Numbered from the stretch's first letter, positions 15,867-25,014 are shown. The stretch: DNA of 35,520 bases from Fibrobacterales bacterium Fibro_02 (GCA_001603905.1 LVAE01000049.1:1-35520); one strand, 5' to 3'. Notes: generated by a model from the letters alone, not told the origin. Translations and numbers: made by a program.

Positions 15867-17450
15867 TTATTTCAACCCGTCTAAATAGATTGTGTGGTGC
15901 TTGGTCTTGGGGTCGAGATTCGGGTAGTCGAGGATGTAGTGCAGTCCGCGCGATTCCTTGCGGTGGAGTGCGGCTGTCAAGATCATCTTGGAAACCTGGA
16001 GTGCGTTCAGGAATTCGATGAAGTAGAAGTTCTCGGTTTCTTTGTTCTTGATGGCTTCGTCAACATCTTTCTGAAGTTCTTCGATGACTTTGAGGCCTTG
16101 GTTCAGGCCAGCCACGGTGCGTACGATACCGCAATGCGTCCACATCATGTCCTGCAGGATCTTCTTGCGCTTGCGCCAGAAGGCTGCTTTGGTGAAGGTA
16201 ACCTTTTCCTTCTTGCTGGACTTGGATTCCGTAATCTTTTCCTTGAGAAGTCCGCTTTCGCTAATGTTGTCGACCGCGCGGATGGCAAAGACGACGCTTT
16301 CCAGCAGAGAATTGGAGGCGAGGCGGTTTGCACCGTGGACGCCCGTCGCGGCGACTTCGCCGCAGGCGTACAGGCCCTTGATTTCGGTCCTGGACCAGGT
16401 GTCGACCAGTACGCCTCCGCACATGTAATGTGCGGCGGGCACTACGGGAATCCATTCCTTCGTGATGTCGATGCCTGCATCGAGGCACTTCGCGTAGATG
16501 TTCGGGAAGTGGCTCTTGATGTCCTTCGGCGTGCGGCCAGAAAGATCAATGAACATGTTCGGCTTGCCGAGGCGCTGCATTTCGCTGTGGATGGCGCGCG
16601 CCACGATATCGCGGGGGGCGAGGGAGTGCAGCGGATGCACCTGGTTCATGAATTCTTCGCCCTTGTAGTTCTTGAGGATCCCGCCGAATCCGCGCACGGC
16701 TTCCGAAATCAGGAAGGGCTTCTTGAGGCTCGGGGCGTAAAGGCTTGTGGGGTGGAACTGCATGAATTCGATATCCTGGAGTGCCGCACCTGCGCGTGCC
16801 GCAATCGCCATGCCGTCACCGCAGCTGTCGTGCGGACAGACGGTGTACTGCCAGATACGGCCTGCACCGCCGGTAGAAAGGATGGAGGCCTTTGCGTAAA
16901 GGTTTTCGACAAGGCCCGTCTTCTGGTGGATAATCTTTGCGCCTACGCAGCGCTTTGCCTTGCCTTCACCCTTGCAAATCAGGTCCTTGATGTAGCAGTT
17001 TTCGATGTAGTGGATGTTCTTGTGGTTGTGGAGCTCGGCGAGGAGGGCTCGCATGATTTCCTTGCCGGTAAGGTCCGCTGCGTGCAAGATGCGGTGGTGG
17101 CTATGGCCGCCCTCGAGGTGCAGGTCAAACTGCGTCTTGTCGGTCGGATCGGGGGTGAACTGCACGCCCCACTTGACAAGCTGGCGGATGGTGTCGGGGC
17201 CGCTCTTGGTCAGGATGTTCACGGGTTCCTTCTTGCAGAGGCCCGCGCCCGCTTCGAGCGTGTCGTCGATATGGAACTTGAACTTGTCCGTCTTTTCGGT
17301 AACGGTAGCGATTCCGCCCTGTGCATAGTTGGATGAACCGTCCGGTTTTGCTCCCTTGGTAAGGATGACGACCGAGAGGCCTTTTTCTGCAGCATGGATC
17401 GCTGCGCTTAAACCGGAAATACCTGCACCCAGGACTAGAATATCGTACAT
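15867..17450 (-). CDS. nadB: L-aspartate oxidase
   Basis: A flavoprotein of 527 residues that oxidises L-aspartate to iminoaspartate, the first step of de novo NAD synthesis. Motifs seen: FAD-binding GAGISG near residue 8, SSNYAQGGIA, GGHSHHRILHAAD, HSLAPRDIVARAI, and GEVAATGVHGANRLASNS near residue 360. Length and C-terminal helical domain fit NadB rather than the fumarate reductase or succinate dehydrogenase flavoproteins. In an anaerobe fumarate is the likely electron acceptor (inference). GGAG precedes the ATG by eight bases. No nadA or nadC lies nearby; the kinase, cvpA and ybaB genes follow on the same strand. Confidence 0.93.
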   Translation of the reverse strand: MYDILVLGAGISGLSAAIHAAEKGLSVVILTKGAKPDGSSNYAQGGIATVTEKTDKFKFHIDDTLEAGAGLCKKEPVNILTKSGPDTIRQLVKWGVQFTPDPTDKTQFDLHLEGGHSHHRILHAADLTGKEIMRALLAELHNHKNIHYIENCYIKDLICKGEGKAKRCVGAKIIHQKTGLVENLYAKASILSTGGAGRIWQYTVCPHDSCGDGMAIAARAGAALQDIEFMQFHPTSLYAPSLKKPFLISEAVRGFGGILKNYKGEEFMNQVHPLHSLAPRDIVARAIHSEMQRLGKPNMFIDLSGRTPKDIKSHFPNIYAKCLDAGIDITKEWIPVVPAAHYMCGGVLVDTWSRTEIKGLYACGEVAATGVHGANRLASNSLLESVVFAIRAVDNISESGLLKEKITESKSSKKEKVTFTKAAFWRKRKKILQDMMWTHCGIVRTVAGLNQGLKVIEELQKDVDEAIKNKETENFYFIEFLNALQVSKMILTAALHRKESRGLHYILDYPNLDPKTKHHTIYLDGLK

Positions 17451-17595
17451 GACCGAACTCCGTTGGAGAGTTATAGATTTTGTTGCTTAATAGATAGAAA
17501 AAATGCGCAATTTCGGCATTATTTGAATGCAAAATAAAAGATTTTCGTTTTTTTTGCTACATTTTGCCCGACAAAATTTATATGGAGTCTACTTT

Positions 17596-19548
17596 ATGTT
17601 AACGTGGATTAATGAAAAAGCCAAGTGGATCATCGTTATCTTTGCCGCGGGTATCGTGGTGGGCCTTTTGGCCATGGACCGCGTCCCGAACCAGGGACAC
17701 AGCTACCCGGTCGGCGTGGTGAACGATAAGAAGATTACTTATGCCGAATTTGATTCCCGCATCAAGAATATCGTTCAGAACCAGTACCAGGGCCAGCACC
17801 TCGAAGACGAGCAGTACAACCAGCTCCGTACCGAAGTGTTCCGTAGCTTTGTTCGCCAGATTCTCCTGAACGAACAGTTCGAAAAGGCTGAATTGAGTGC
17901 CTCGGTCGCGGAACTTGAATCTGAATTCAGCCGCAATCCGGATGCCGTTCGCGCCCGTCTGGTTCAGGAAGCCCAGCGCTACCTGTACATGATCCAGCAG
18001 CAGGCTACGAGCCAGGAAGACCTGATGCAGCGTTCTCAGGCTTATATCGCCAGTCTGCCGAAGTTCCTCACGGATTCGACCTTCAATAAGGAAGAATACG
18101 ACGCTTGGCTCAAGACTCCCGAAGCTTTCCGCTGGGGCGTGATGCTTCAGTTCGAAGAAGATCTGAAGAGCAACACCATTCCGATGCGCCAACTGCAGAC
18201 GCTGGTCGGAGCTTCTGTTCACCCGACTTCTCTCGAAGCTAACTGGGCTGTCAATCGTCGTCTGAACGATTACGAACTGCAGGTGGCGGTCGCCTCCAAT
18301 GCTGATTTCAAGGTTGAAGACAATTCTGTGGACAGCGTGATGGTTGCCGGCTACTTTAATGCCCATCGCGACAGCTTCTTCGTGAAGAAGGATATGGCCC
18401 AGTTCGAATTCGCTTACCTCCCGGTCGAAGCAACCGCTGGTGACGACGCCCGCATTCGCGAATATGCCATGACGCTTTACTACCAGCTGACCGACTCCTC
18501 TTCGACCACCACGTTCGAAGACATGGCTCGTATTTCTTCTGAAGACCAGGGCACCGCCGAAAAGGGTGGCCTCCTGAGCGATGACTATGTGGGTCATGGT
18601 GTCTATGTGAAGGAATTTGAAGATGTCGCCTTCAAGCTGGATTCCGGTGCCGTTTCCGAACCGGTCCGCACTCGTTTTGGTTACCACATTATCAAGAGCT
18701 ATGGTAAGTCCAAGGATTCTACCGGTGCTGAACTCGTGAAGGTCGGTCACATCCTCCTGATCGTGAATGCTTCTTCTGAAACAATCGACAGCCTCGAAGG
18801 TATCCTGAACAAGGTTAAGGCTTCTGTCGATGCTGGCAAGAGCTTTGCTGAAGCAGCCAAGGAACAGAACCTCGATACCCATACTTCGAACTGGATTTCC
18901 CGTGGCGACAACATCGAAGGTGTCGGTTACCTCAAGGGTCTTGCCGCTTATGCCTGGCCGAACGAAAACCTGCCGGACGAAGCCAGCAAGGTTTCTCCGA
19001 TCATGAAGAACAACAAGTGGGTCGTCGTTGCAGAAAAGGTGAAGGACCTCAAGGCCGGCGAACGTAGCCTCGACCTCTATTTCGACAACATCAAGAGCAC
19101 GCTTCTTCGTAACAAGGCTGCAGCCGCTGCCGAAGAATACCTGAACTCTGTTGCGGAAAAGGTGAAGGCCTGGGCTCCGGCTGACAGCGCTGCCGATTCC
19201 GCTACCGTTGCTGCTAACAAGATTGAAAAGGTGAGCATCGAAAAGGTGAACGCCTCCGTTGACGGTTATGTTCCGGGCTTCGGCTACGGTAATGTTTATC
19301 TCGCCAAGACTCTCGAAAACGCCAAGGAAGGCGAATGGTCTTCCGCTGTCGCCACCGATAACGGCGCTGTGATGGTGAAGGTCGTTTCCAAGAAGGCTCC
19401 GCAGGAAGATGCCGTGAAGGAAGCTGTGAAGACCGAAATTGCCAATACGTCCAGCTATGCGGCGATGAGCATCTTCAATGAATTTGTCACGAATCTTGAA
19501 AATTCGACCGCCGTCGAAAGCAACCTCGACCTCTATTACAGGGACTAA
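17596..19548 (+). CDS. PpiD/SurA-like peptidyl-prolyl isomerase, membrane-anchored periplasmic foldase
   Basis: 650 residues. One N-terminal membrane helix (about 11-28), then a SurA-N/PpiD chaperone region that begins VGVVNDKKITYAEFD, then a parvulin-type rotamase domain (about 285-375) ending in the signature TRFGYHIIKS. A second, degenerate parvulin-like stretch follows (VKVGHILLIVNAS to about residue 490), and a C-terminal helical region closes it. It probably assists folding of outer-membrane and secreted proteins. The ATG at 17596 was preferred to an upstream in-frame ATG at 17527 because GGAG lies nine bases before it and the membrane helix then sits near the N-terminus. Codons are strongly biased (AAG, GAA, CTC, GTC), suggesting high expression. 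It diverges from nadB. Confidence 0.88.
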   Translation: MLTWINEKAKWIIVIFAAGIVVGLLAMDRVPNQGHSYPVGVVNDKKITYAEFDSRIKNIVQNQYQGQHLEDEQYNQLRTEVFRSFVRQILLNEQFEKAELSASVAELESEFSRNPDAVRARLVQEAQRYLYMIQQQATSQEDLMQRSQAYIASLPKFLTDSTFNKEEYDAWLKTPEAFRWGVMLQFEEDLKSNTIPMRQLQTLVGASVHPTSLEANWAVNRRLNDYELQVAVASNADFKVEDNSVDSVMVAGYFNAHRDSFFVKKDMAQFEFAYLPVEATAGDDARIREYAMTLYYQLTDSSSTTTFEDMARISSEDQGTAEKGGLLSDDYVGHGVYVKEFEDVAFKLDSGAVSEPVRTRFGYHIIKSYGKSKDSTGAELVKVGHILLIVNASSETIDSLEGILNKVKASVDAGKSFAEAAKEQNLDTHTSNWISRGDNIEGVGYLKGLAAYAWPNENLPDEASKVSPIMKNNKWVVVAEKVKDLKAGERSLDLYFDNIKSTLLRNKAAAAAEEYLNSVAEKVKAWAPADSAADSATVAANKIEKVSIEKVNASVDGYVPGFGYGNVYLAKTLENAKEGEWSSAVATDNGAVMVKVVSKKAPQEDAVKEAVKTEIANTSSYAAMSIFNEFVTNLENSTAVESNLDLYYRD

Positions 19549-19555
19549 TCGGGCG

Positions 19556-19584
19556 TAGACAAATATTTAATTGTTTGCTATATT
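19556..19584 (+). promoter_or_regulatory. Promoter of tRNA-Glu
   Basis: TAGACA (19556-19561) and TATATT (19579-19584) are separated by exactly 17 bases; the -10 is continued as TATATTTG. The tRNA begins 27 bases after the -10 box, leaving a short leader. TAGACA is one base from TTGACA. It lies just after the ppiD-like stop codon, so the tRNA does not depend on read-through. Confidence 0.75.
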
Positions 19585-19611
19585 TGGCGAACCCAAATGG
19601 GCAAACATAAC

Positions 19612-19684
19612 GGTGCCATCGTCTAGTGGTCCAGGACACTGGCCTCTCACGCCGGTAACAAGGGTTCGAGTCCCTTTGGCACTA
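19612..19684 (+). tRNA. tRNA-Glu (anticodon CUC)
   Basis: A 73-nt cloverleaf. The acceptor stem is GGTGCCA pairing with TGGCACT (first pair G-U), with discriminator A at 19684. The anticodon stem CTGGC/GCCGG carries loop CTCTCAC, giving anticodon CTC for GAG codons. The T arm is AGGG-TTCGAGT-CCCT. The 3' CCA is not encoded and must be added by nucleotidyltransferase. Confidence 0.95.
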
Positions 19685-19688
19685 TAAA

Positions 19689-19727
19689 AAAGGACGAATT
19701 CCGAGAGGAGTTCGCCTTTTCTTTTTG
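19689..19727 (+). terminator. Intrinsic terminator after tRNA-Glu
   Basis: Stem CGAATTCC/GGAGTTCG (one G-U pair) with loop GAGA, followed by CCTTTTCTTTTT. It begins only a few bases after the tRNA. Confidence 0.75.
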
Positions 19728-19819
19728 TTGTAATGTTCACAAAAGAACATAAAAAAATATTTAAAAAAAGATTTTACAAAGCAAAAAAAGATATATATTT
19801 GGGGCGGATTGGGTTATCA

Positions 19820-21799
19820 ATGAGAATAATTAACAAAAAGTTTTTCCTTAGGTCCTTGCTGATTTTGGCAAGCCTGTTTTTTGCCGCTTTCATTCCGGAA
19901 ATTTTTGCTACGAAGGGACATATCCTATGGGCGATTCCCTACATTTTGGCTGACTTTTTCTTGGTCATGGTGGCGGTTCTTTACCGTTTTCCGTCTGCAG
20001 ACCGAAACAAGATGCGCGATGACGTGAAGGTTCCGCCTGCGACGACCTCGATTCCGACGCGAGATTTCCAGAAGGACCTGCAGGAACGCGATGAATTGTT
20101 CCAGATGATGGTCGATATTTCGTCGAACGGTTTTTGGACCTTCGATGTGGTGACGGGCAAGGTTTACTGGTCGCAGCGTGCCTTGAACATGTTGCAGGTC
20201 GATATTGCCAATGCGGATGATTCATTCGATGTCTTGCGTCGGCAGATTGTCGAGAGCGACTGGGATCACTTTAGGGAATTGTTGAATTCTTCCCTTGAAT
20301 CGGGTGATCGCCTCAACTGCGTCGTTACGCTGGTAAAGAGCGGTTCCAAGAATGAGCAGCTGACTGTTTCGGGTAATGTGCAGAAGAATGCGGATGGCCG
20401 TCCGGTGCGTGTTATTGGCTCGGTCAATATGTATTCCGATAAGCAGGCGATTGACAAGCAGAGCTTCTACTACGCTTATCAGGACGCCCTGACGGGGGTG
20501 TATAACCGCAAGTTCTTCCTAGAAAAGTTGAAGGTCGATGTCGATATGGCCTTGCAGCGCCCCGATTACCTGTTTGCCGTTGCCCTTTTGGATATTGACC
20601 GTTTCGGTGCGATCAATGCTTCCTACTCGGTCAACGTGGGTGACAACGTGCTGCGTGTCGTGGCTGACCGAATCAAGTCTCAGTGTCGTTCGGGGGATAC
20701 GATTGCACGTATCGGTCCCGACGTTTTTGCGATTGTGCTGCATGATATCCAGTCGGGTGGCAGCGATAGCGATGTGAAGGCGATTGTGCGCCGTATCCAT
20801 AATGCTGTCAAGTTGCCTATCCAGCTGGAAGGCCGTGAACTTTATATTGGCGTTTCGATGGCGGTGGCTCTGAACCGCGAAGTGGACTGTGTCGAGGATA
20901 TCCTGGCGAACGCGACGGCGAGTCTCCGCGAAATGAAGAAGGGCGTCAACCATGGGGGAATCCAGTTCTCCTGTGGCGGTATCCGCGAAAAGGCGATGCG
21001 TCTTTACAAGCTTGAATTTGAAATCCGTAAGGCGATTCAGGCGCAGGAATTTGTGCTGTTCTACCAGCCGATTGTCGATATTACGGACGGAAACCGCATC
21101 GTTGCCTTCGAGGCGCTCGTTCGCTGGAACCAGGCGCAGAACGGCTTTATTTCTCCTGCCGATTTTATTCCCATTGCCGAAGAAACAGGGCTCATTATCC
21201 CGTTGGGCGCGCAGTTGCTTGAAATGGCCTGCATCCAGATGAAGAAATGGGTGGATATGGGCTTTGAAAATGTCCAGATGGCGGTCAACTTCTCGGCCAA
21301 GCAGTTTGCCCTGGACAATATGCTCGAGGACGTGAAGCAGGTCCTGTTGCGCACGAAGCTGAATCCGAAGAACCTTAAGCTTGAGATTACCGAATATACT
21401 GCGGTGTGCGAAGCCGAAAAGACGGTGAAAATCATGCAGGCGCTTTCGGGAATGGGTATCCAGATTTCGATTGATGACTTCGGCACGGGATACAGCAGCC
21501 TTTCTTACCTGAAGCGCTTCCCGATTCATACTCTCAAGATGGACAAGTCCTTTATCGACCATGTGACGGACGATGAAGAAGATGCTTCGTTTGCCCGAAT
21601 GGTGATTGGTATTGCGAAGTCGCTGAACCTTGACCTGATTGCCGAAGGTGTCGAGTCTGAATCCCAGCTTGAATTCTTGAGGGCGGAAGGTTGCAAGCTG
21701 ATTCAGGGGTTCTACTTCAGCAAGCCTCTTTCATCGGATAAGGCGCTCGAATACCTGCAGGCGCATTACCTGCCCGAAGAACAGCTTCAGTCCGTATAG
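19820..21799 (+). CDS. Membrane PAS-GGDEF-EAL protein, likely cyclic-di-GMP phosphodiesterase
   Basis: 659 residues. Two N-terminal membrane helices (about 9-26 and 36-55) with almost no periplasmic loop, a PAS-like domain (about 90-210), a GGDEF domain (about 220-385), and an EAL domain (about 400-650). The GGDEF signature is degenerate: GPDVF at about 299-303, so cyclase activity is unlikely. The EAL part keeps its metal and catalytic residues: EALVRW (E431), NFSAKQF, the EITE segment, DDFGTG (about 552), KMDKSF and EGVE. It should hydrolyse c-di-GMP and may use the GGDEF domain to sense GTP (family precedent). Start 19820 was chosen because upstream in-frame codons lie under a TATATTTG box at about 19794-19801, and the membrane helix follows directly. 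Confidence 0.88.
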   Translation: MRIINKKFFLRSLLILASLFFAAFIPEIFATKGHILWAIPYILADFFLVMVAVLYRFPSADRNKMRDDVKVPPATTSIPTRDFQKDLQERDELFQMMVDISSNGFWTFDVVTGKVYWSQRALNMLQVDIANADDSFDVLRRQIVESDWDHFRELLNSSLESGDRLNCVVTLVKSGSKNEQLTVSGNVQKNADGRPVRVIGSVNMYSDKQAIDKQSFYYAYQDALTGVYNRKFFLEKLKVDVDMALQRPDYLFAVALLDIDRFGAINASYSVNVGDNVLRVVADRIKSQCRSGDTIARIGPDVFAIVLHDIQSGGSDSDVKAIVRRIHNAVKLPIQLEGRELYIGVSMAVALNREVDCVEDILANATASLREMKKGVNHGGIQFSCGGIREKAMRLYKLEFEIRKAIQAQEFVLFYQPIVDITDGNRIVAFEALVRWNQAQNGFISPADFIPIAEETGLIIPLGAQLLEMACIQMKKWVDMGFENVQMAVNFSAKQFALDNMLEDVKQVLLRTKLNPKNLKLEITEYTAVCEAEKTVKIMQALSGMGIQISIDDFGTGYSSLSYLKRFPIHTLKMDKSFIDHVTDDEEDASFARMVIGIAKSLNLDLIAEGVESESQLEFLRAEGCKLIQGFYFSKPLSSDKALEYLQAHYLPEEQLQSV

Positions 21800-22603
21800 T
21801 TAGATGCCGTAGCAACGGCGTGTATTTTCGCGGCAGTCCCTGTAGATTTGTTCTACGGGGATTTGTTTTACCTGGGCCAGTGCCTGAGCGATGTAGGGAA
21901 TGTAGCCCGAATGGCAGGGCTTTCCGCGGTAGGGAATCGGGGCCATGTAGGGGGAGTCCGTTTCCAGGAGCATCTGGTCCATCGGAACTAGGGCTGCGGC
22001 GTCACGCACGTTTTGTGCATTCTTGAAGGTAACGATTCCTGTGAAGCCCACAAAGATGCTTGCTCCGCGGTACTTTAGGTCGAGCAGCTGGGCGCAGAAT
22101 TTGGGCGAGCCCGTAAAGCAATGCACATGAATCTTGCTTCCGCGAAGATCGGCGCTCCGGAGTACGGCGAGGGCGTCATCATCGGCTTCGCGCAGGTGTA
22201 ACACCAGCGGCTTTTGGGTGGCGAGGCCGAGTTCCAGATGTCGTTCGAAAAGCTTAACTTGTTCTAGTTTTGTGTCGGAGCCGTAGTGGTAATCAAGCCC
22301 GAATTCTCCGCAGGCGATGCACTTAGGATGCTTCAGGTGTTCCTGCAGACGGGCTTCGTCTTCGGCGGTTTCGGTCAGTACATATTCGGGGTGGATTCCG
22401 TAGGCGGTATAGACGTTGGCGTATTTTTCGGAAAGCTCCTGGGCTCGTGCAAAATCCGCCGGGTCGCATGCCACATGGATATAGGCCTCGGGCGCCTGGA
22501 CATTTGAGTCCGGATCATGGGGGAGGCGTGCAAAGAGGGCGTCCAGCGTTTCGCCGGAGTGCTGCTCGTAAGAATCAAGGTGGCAATGCGTATCGATGAA
22601 CAT
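21800..22603 (-). CDS. tatD: TatD-family metal-dependent DNase/hydrolase
   Basis: 267 residues. The TIM-barrel amidohydrolase metal ligands are visible: HCH (H6, H8), the EFGLDYH glutamate, HCFTGS, and LETDSPYMAPIPYRGK near residue 210-225. Family members are 3'-5' DNases or deoxyribonuclease-like hydrolases of the cytoplasm. Its stop codon abuts the stop of the convergent EAL gene without a spare base, and I see no terminator between them. It starts 2 bp after the greB-like stop codon and is surely co-transcribed with it. Confidence 0.9.
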   Translation of the reverse strand: MFIDTHCHLDSYEQHSGETLDALFARLPHDPDSNVQAPEAYIHVACDPADFARAQELSEKYANVYTAYGIHPEYVLTETAEDEARLQEHLKHPKCIACGEFGLDYHYGSDTKLEQVKLFERHLELGLATQKPLVLHLREADDDALAVLRSADLRGSKIHVHCFTGSPKFCAQLLDLKYRGASIFVGFTGIVTFKNAQNVRDAAALVPMDQMLLETDSPYMAPIPYRGKPCHSGYIPYIAQALAQVKQIPVEQIYRDCRENTRRCYGI

Positions 22604-22605
22604 AA

Positions 22606-23073
22606 CTAGTATTTCACTTCCACGATTTCGTAAGTGATGAGGCCTTTCGGCGCCTGGACCTGCACCTGGTCGCCCTGCTTCTTGCCCATCAGGGCTTCGC
22701 CGACGGGGGACTTCATGCTGATGCGGCCCTGCAACGGGTCGATTTCCTTTTCGCCCACGATGCTGTAGGTGCGCTCGCGCTTGGTCTTGATGTCCTTCAT
22801 CTTGACTGTGGCGCCGAAGCGGACGGTGCCGTCGTCGCTTGCCTGCGATTCGACCACCTGTGCTCCGTCGAGAATGCGGTCCAGTTCGCGGAGCCTGCGG
22901 TCAATTTCACGCACGCGCATGCGCCCGTAGGTATAGGCCGCGTTTTCGCTGCGGTCGCCTTCGGCAGCGGCTGCTTGCACCTGGTTGATCATCGCCGGGC
23001 GCTCTACGTATTTCAGGTGTTCCCATTCCGCCTTGAACTTTTCAAAGCCTTCTTTCGAGATTAAGTGTTTCAT
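22606..23073 (-). CDS. greB: GreA/GreB transcript-cleavage factor, GreB-like
   Basis: 155 residues. The N-terminal coiled coil carries the acidic tip GDRSENAAYTYG, then REIDRRLRELDRIL, which fits GreB (EIDRRVRYL in E. coli) better than GreA (GDLxENAEY). The C-terminal FKBP-like domain ends SPVGEALMGKKQGDQV. The protein stimulates RNA cleavage in backtracked RNA polymerase. No Shine-Dalgarno is present; TAAATTTG lies 5 bases before the ATG, so the mRNA may be leaderless. Its promoter overlaps that of the divergent DUF2062-DUF1015 gene. Confidence 0.85.
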   Translation of the reverse strand: MKHLISKEGFEKFKAEWEHLKYVERPAMINQVQAAAAEGDRSENAAYTYGRMRVREIDRRLRELDRILDGAQVVESQASDDGTVRFGATVKMKDIKTKRERTYSIVGEKEIDPLQGRISMKSPVGEALMGKKQGDQVQVQAPKGLITYEIVEVKY

Positions 23074-23110
23074 TGAAACAAATTTAGAAAAATGCTATAT
23101 TTGGCACGCA
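23073..23110. promoter_or_regulatory. Overlapping divergent promoters greB / DUF2062-DUF1015
   Basis: Plus strand: TTGAAA (23073-23078), 17 bases, TATATT (23096-23101), with the ATG at 23111, so the transcript leader would be only two or three bases. Minus strand: TAAATTTG (about 23079-23086) ends five bases before the greB ATG. The plus-strand -35 overlaps the greB start codon, so the two promoters should exclude each other or compete. Confidence 0.65.
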
Positions 23111-24952
23111 ATGATTCGATTTAAGCATAAGCGTATCGACCGAAGTGAGTCGAAGTATAAGAGGCTCAGCCGCATCTATTATAACCGCATGTTCCCGAAG
23201 CGTCAGGACGCCCTGAAGGTGGCCTGGTCAGTAGCAGCGGGTGTGTTTATTGGAATTTGGCCCACTATCGGCATAGCGATTATCCTTACGGTGGCCTTTT
23301 GTGCCATGTTCAGGCTCCCGAAGGTCCCCGGAATTGTGGCTTCCTTCGTGGCTAACCCTCTTACCCAGTTCGGTTTCTTTTACCCCACGGGTTATGCCAT
23401 CGGTTGCTGGCTGTTGAATCCCGAAAAGATCAATTTTGACTTTCTCGAGGAATTCGAAGGGCTTTCTTTCAAGAACTGCTTTTCTCTGATTTCGCACTTG
23501 TGGCACGATGCCGCAGGTCATTTGGCCGCTTTTATGGTGGGAATTACGATTGTGGCTGCCATTGGTGGTGCCATCTTCTTCTTTCTGGCCTATTTTATTG
23601 TAAATTATCGCAAGAAAAAATGGATGGAGACGAAAACCGGCTACATCCAGAGCTTGATTGCTGAAGACGAAGCTTTAATTAAAGAAGCACACAAAGGAAA
23701 ACACCCTATGATGCATATCTATCCGTTCAAGGCGCTGCGCCCGGTGAATCCGGCCGAAGCCGAAACGATTTCCGCCCTCCCGTACGACGTGATGAACCGC
23801 GCCGAAGCAAAGGCCATGGCCGAAGGGCTCCCGCATTCCTACCTGCGCGTGACTCGTGCCGAGCTGGAACTTCCTGATTCCGTGGATGCCTACGACCCGA
23901 AGGTCTATGCGCATGCTCGTGAAAATCTCGACAAGATGATTGCCGACGGCGTGATCGCTTACGACAAGAAGCCCTGCCTCTACGTTTACCGCCAGACCAT
24001 GAACGGTCGCGAACAGTACGGCCTCGTTTGCTGTGTGCCCGCTGCGGACTACTTCAACGGCATTATCAAGAAGCACGAACTGACCCGCGCCGACAAGGAA
24101 GAAGACCGTCTGCGCCATGTGCTTGCCACCAACGCCAATACCGGCCCGGTGTTCCTGACCTACCGCGACCAGGGCCAGTTCGACGTGTTCGGTGCCGTGA
24201 CCAAGCGTAAGCCCGTTTACGACTTCGTGAGCAAGGGCGACGGATTCGGCCACACGGTTTGGATCATCGACGATGACGCCGAAATCGAAGCTATCCGCAA
24301 GTCCTTCGAAGCCGTTCCGGTGAGCTACATTGCAGACGGTCACCACCGCAGTGCTGCCGGTGCCCGCGCCGCTAGCTTCCGCGCCGAGCAGAACCCGAAC
24401 AACACCGGTGACGAAGAATACAACCGTTACCTCGCTATCCTCTTCCCGAGCACCCAGCTCAAGATCCTCGACTACAACCGCGTTCTCAAGGACCTGAACG
24501 GCCGTACTCCGGAACAGCTCATGGACGAAATGAAGAAGGTGTTCGATATCGTTGCCCTTGACAAGATGCAGAGCCCGGCCAAGCAGAACCAGGTGAATTT
24601 CTACATGGGCGGCAAGTGGTATGCCTGCACGTTCAAGGCTGAATACCTCAAGAACCTCGGTCCGGTCGACAGCCTCGATGTGGCTCTCCTCCAGAAGCTG
24701 ATTCTGAAGCCGCTCTTCGACATTGACGATCCGCGTACTTCCAAACGCATCGACTTCGTCGGTGGCATTCGCGGTCTCGGTGAACTCGTGAAGCGCGTCG
24801 ACAGCGGTGAATGCGCCTGCGCCTTCGCTATGTATCCGACGACTCTGGATCAGCTGATGAACATCGCCGACGCTGGCGAAATCATGCCGCCGAAGAGCAC
24901 CTGGTTTGAACCCAAGCTCCGCGACGGTCTCTTGGTTCACTCGCTGGACTAA
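23111..24952 (+). CDS. DUF2062 membrane domain fused in frame to DUF1015 protein
   Basis: One open frame of 613 residues covering two families usually encoded apart. Residues 1-170 are a DUF2062 domain: basic N-terminus, FPKRQDALKVAWSVAAGVFIG, GIWPTIG, FVANPLTQ and two to three membrane helices. Residues about 200-613 are a full-length DUF1015 protein starting MMHIYPFKALRP, with SALPYDVM, YIADGHHRSAA and a conserved C-terminal VGGIRGLGEL stretch. The join is the linker ALIKEAHKGKHP. An AGGA lies nine bases before ATG 23708, so DUF1015 could also be translated separately. Codon bias rises sharply after the join (nearly all C/G-ending codons), which fits separate expression. Neither domain has an established reaction known to me. 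Confidence 0.8.
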   Translation: MIRFKHKRIDRSESKYKRLSRIYYNRMFPKRQDALKVAWSVAAGVFIGIWPTIGIAIILTVAFCAMFRLPKVPGIVASFVANPLTQFGFFYPTGYAIGCWLLNPEKINFDFLEEFEGLSFKNCFSLISHLWHDAAGHLAAFMVGITIVAAIGGAIFFFLAYFIVNYRKKKWMETKTGYIQSLIAEDEALIKEAHKGKHPMMHIYPFKALRPVNPAEAETISALPYDVMNRAEAKAMAEGLPHSYLRVTRAELELPDSVDAYDPKVYAHARENLDKMIADGVIAYDKKPCLYVYRQTMNGREQYGLVCCVPAADYFNGIIKKHELTRADKEEDRLRHVLATNANTGPVFLTYRDQGQFDVFGAVTKRKPVYDFVSKGDGFGHTVWIIDDDAEIEAIRKSFEAVPVSYIADGHHRSAAGARAASFRAEQNPNNTGDEEYNRYLAILFPSTQLKILDYNRVLKDLNGRTPEQLMDEMKKVFDIVALDKMQSPAKQNQVNFYMGGKWYACTFKAEYLKNLGPVDSLDVALLQKLILKPLFDIDDPRTSKRIDFVGGIRGLGELVKRVDSGECACAFAMYPTTLDQLMNIADAGEIMPPKSTWFEPKLRDGLLVHSLD

Positions 24953-25014
24953 TCGGTATCGCTGCTAGTTTGAGCGACGGACTTGGACTAAAGTTCCGAG
25001 CCATCGCATTGAAC

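Noticed and set aside
14970..15884. Several plus-strand frames opposite the Ser/Thr kinase
   Set aside because: All kinase motifs are intact on the minus strand, and the plus frames have no domain or start signals.
19733..19819. Upstream start for the PAS-GGDEF-EAL gene
   Set aside because: The extra residues are Lys-rich and lie under the -10-like TATATTTG box; the first membrane helix follows properly from the ATG at 19820.
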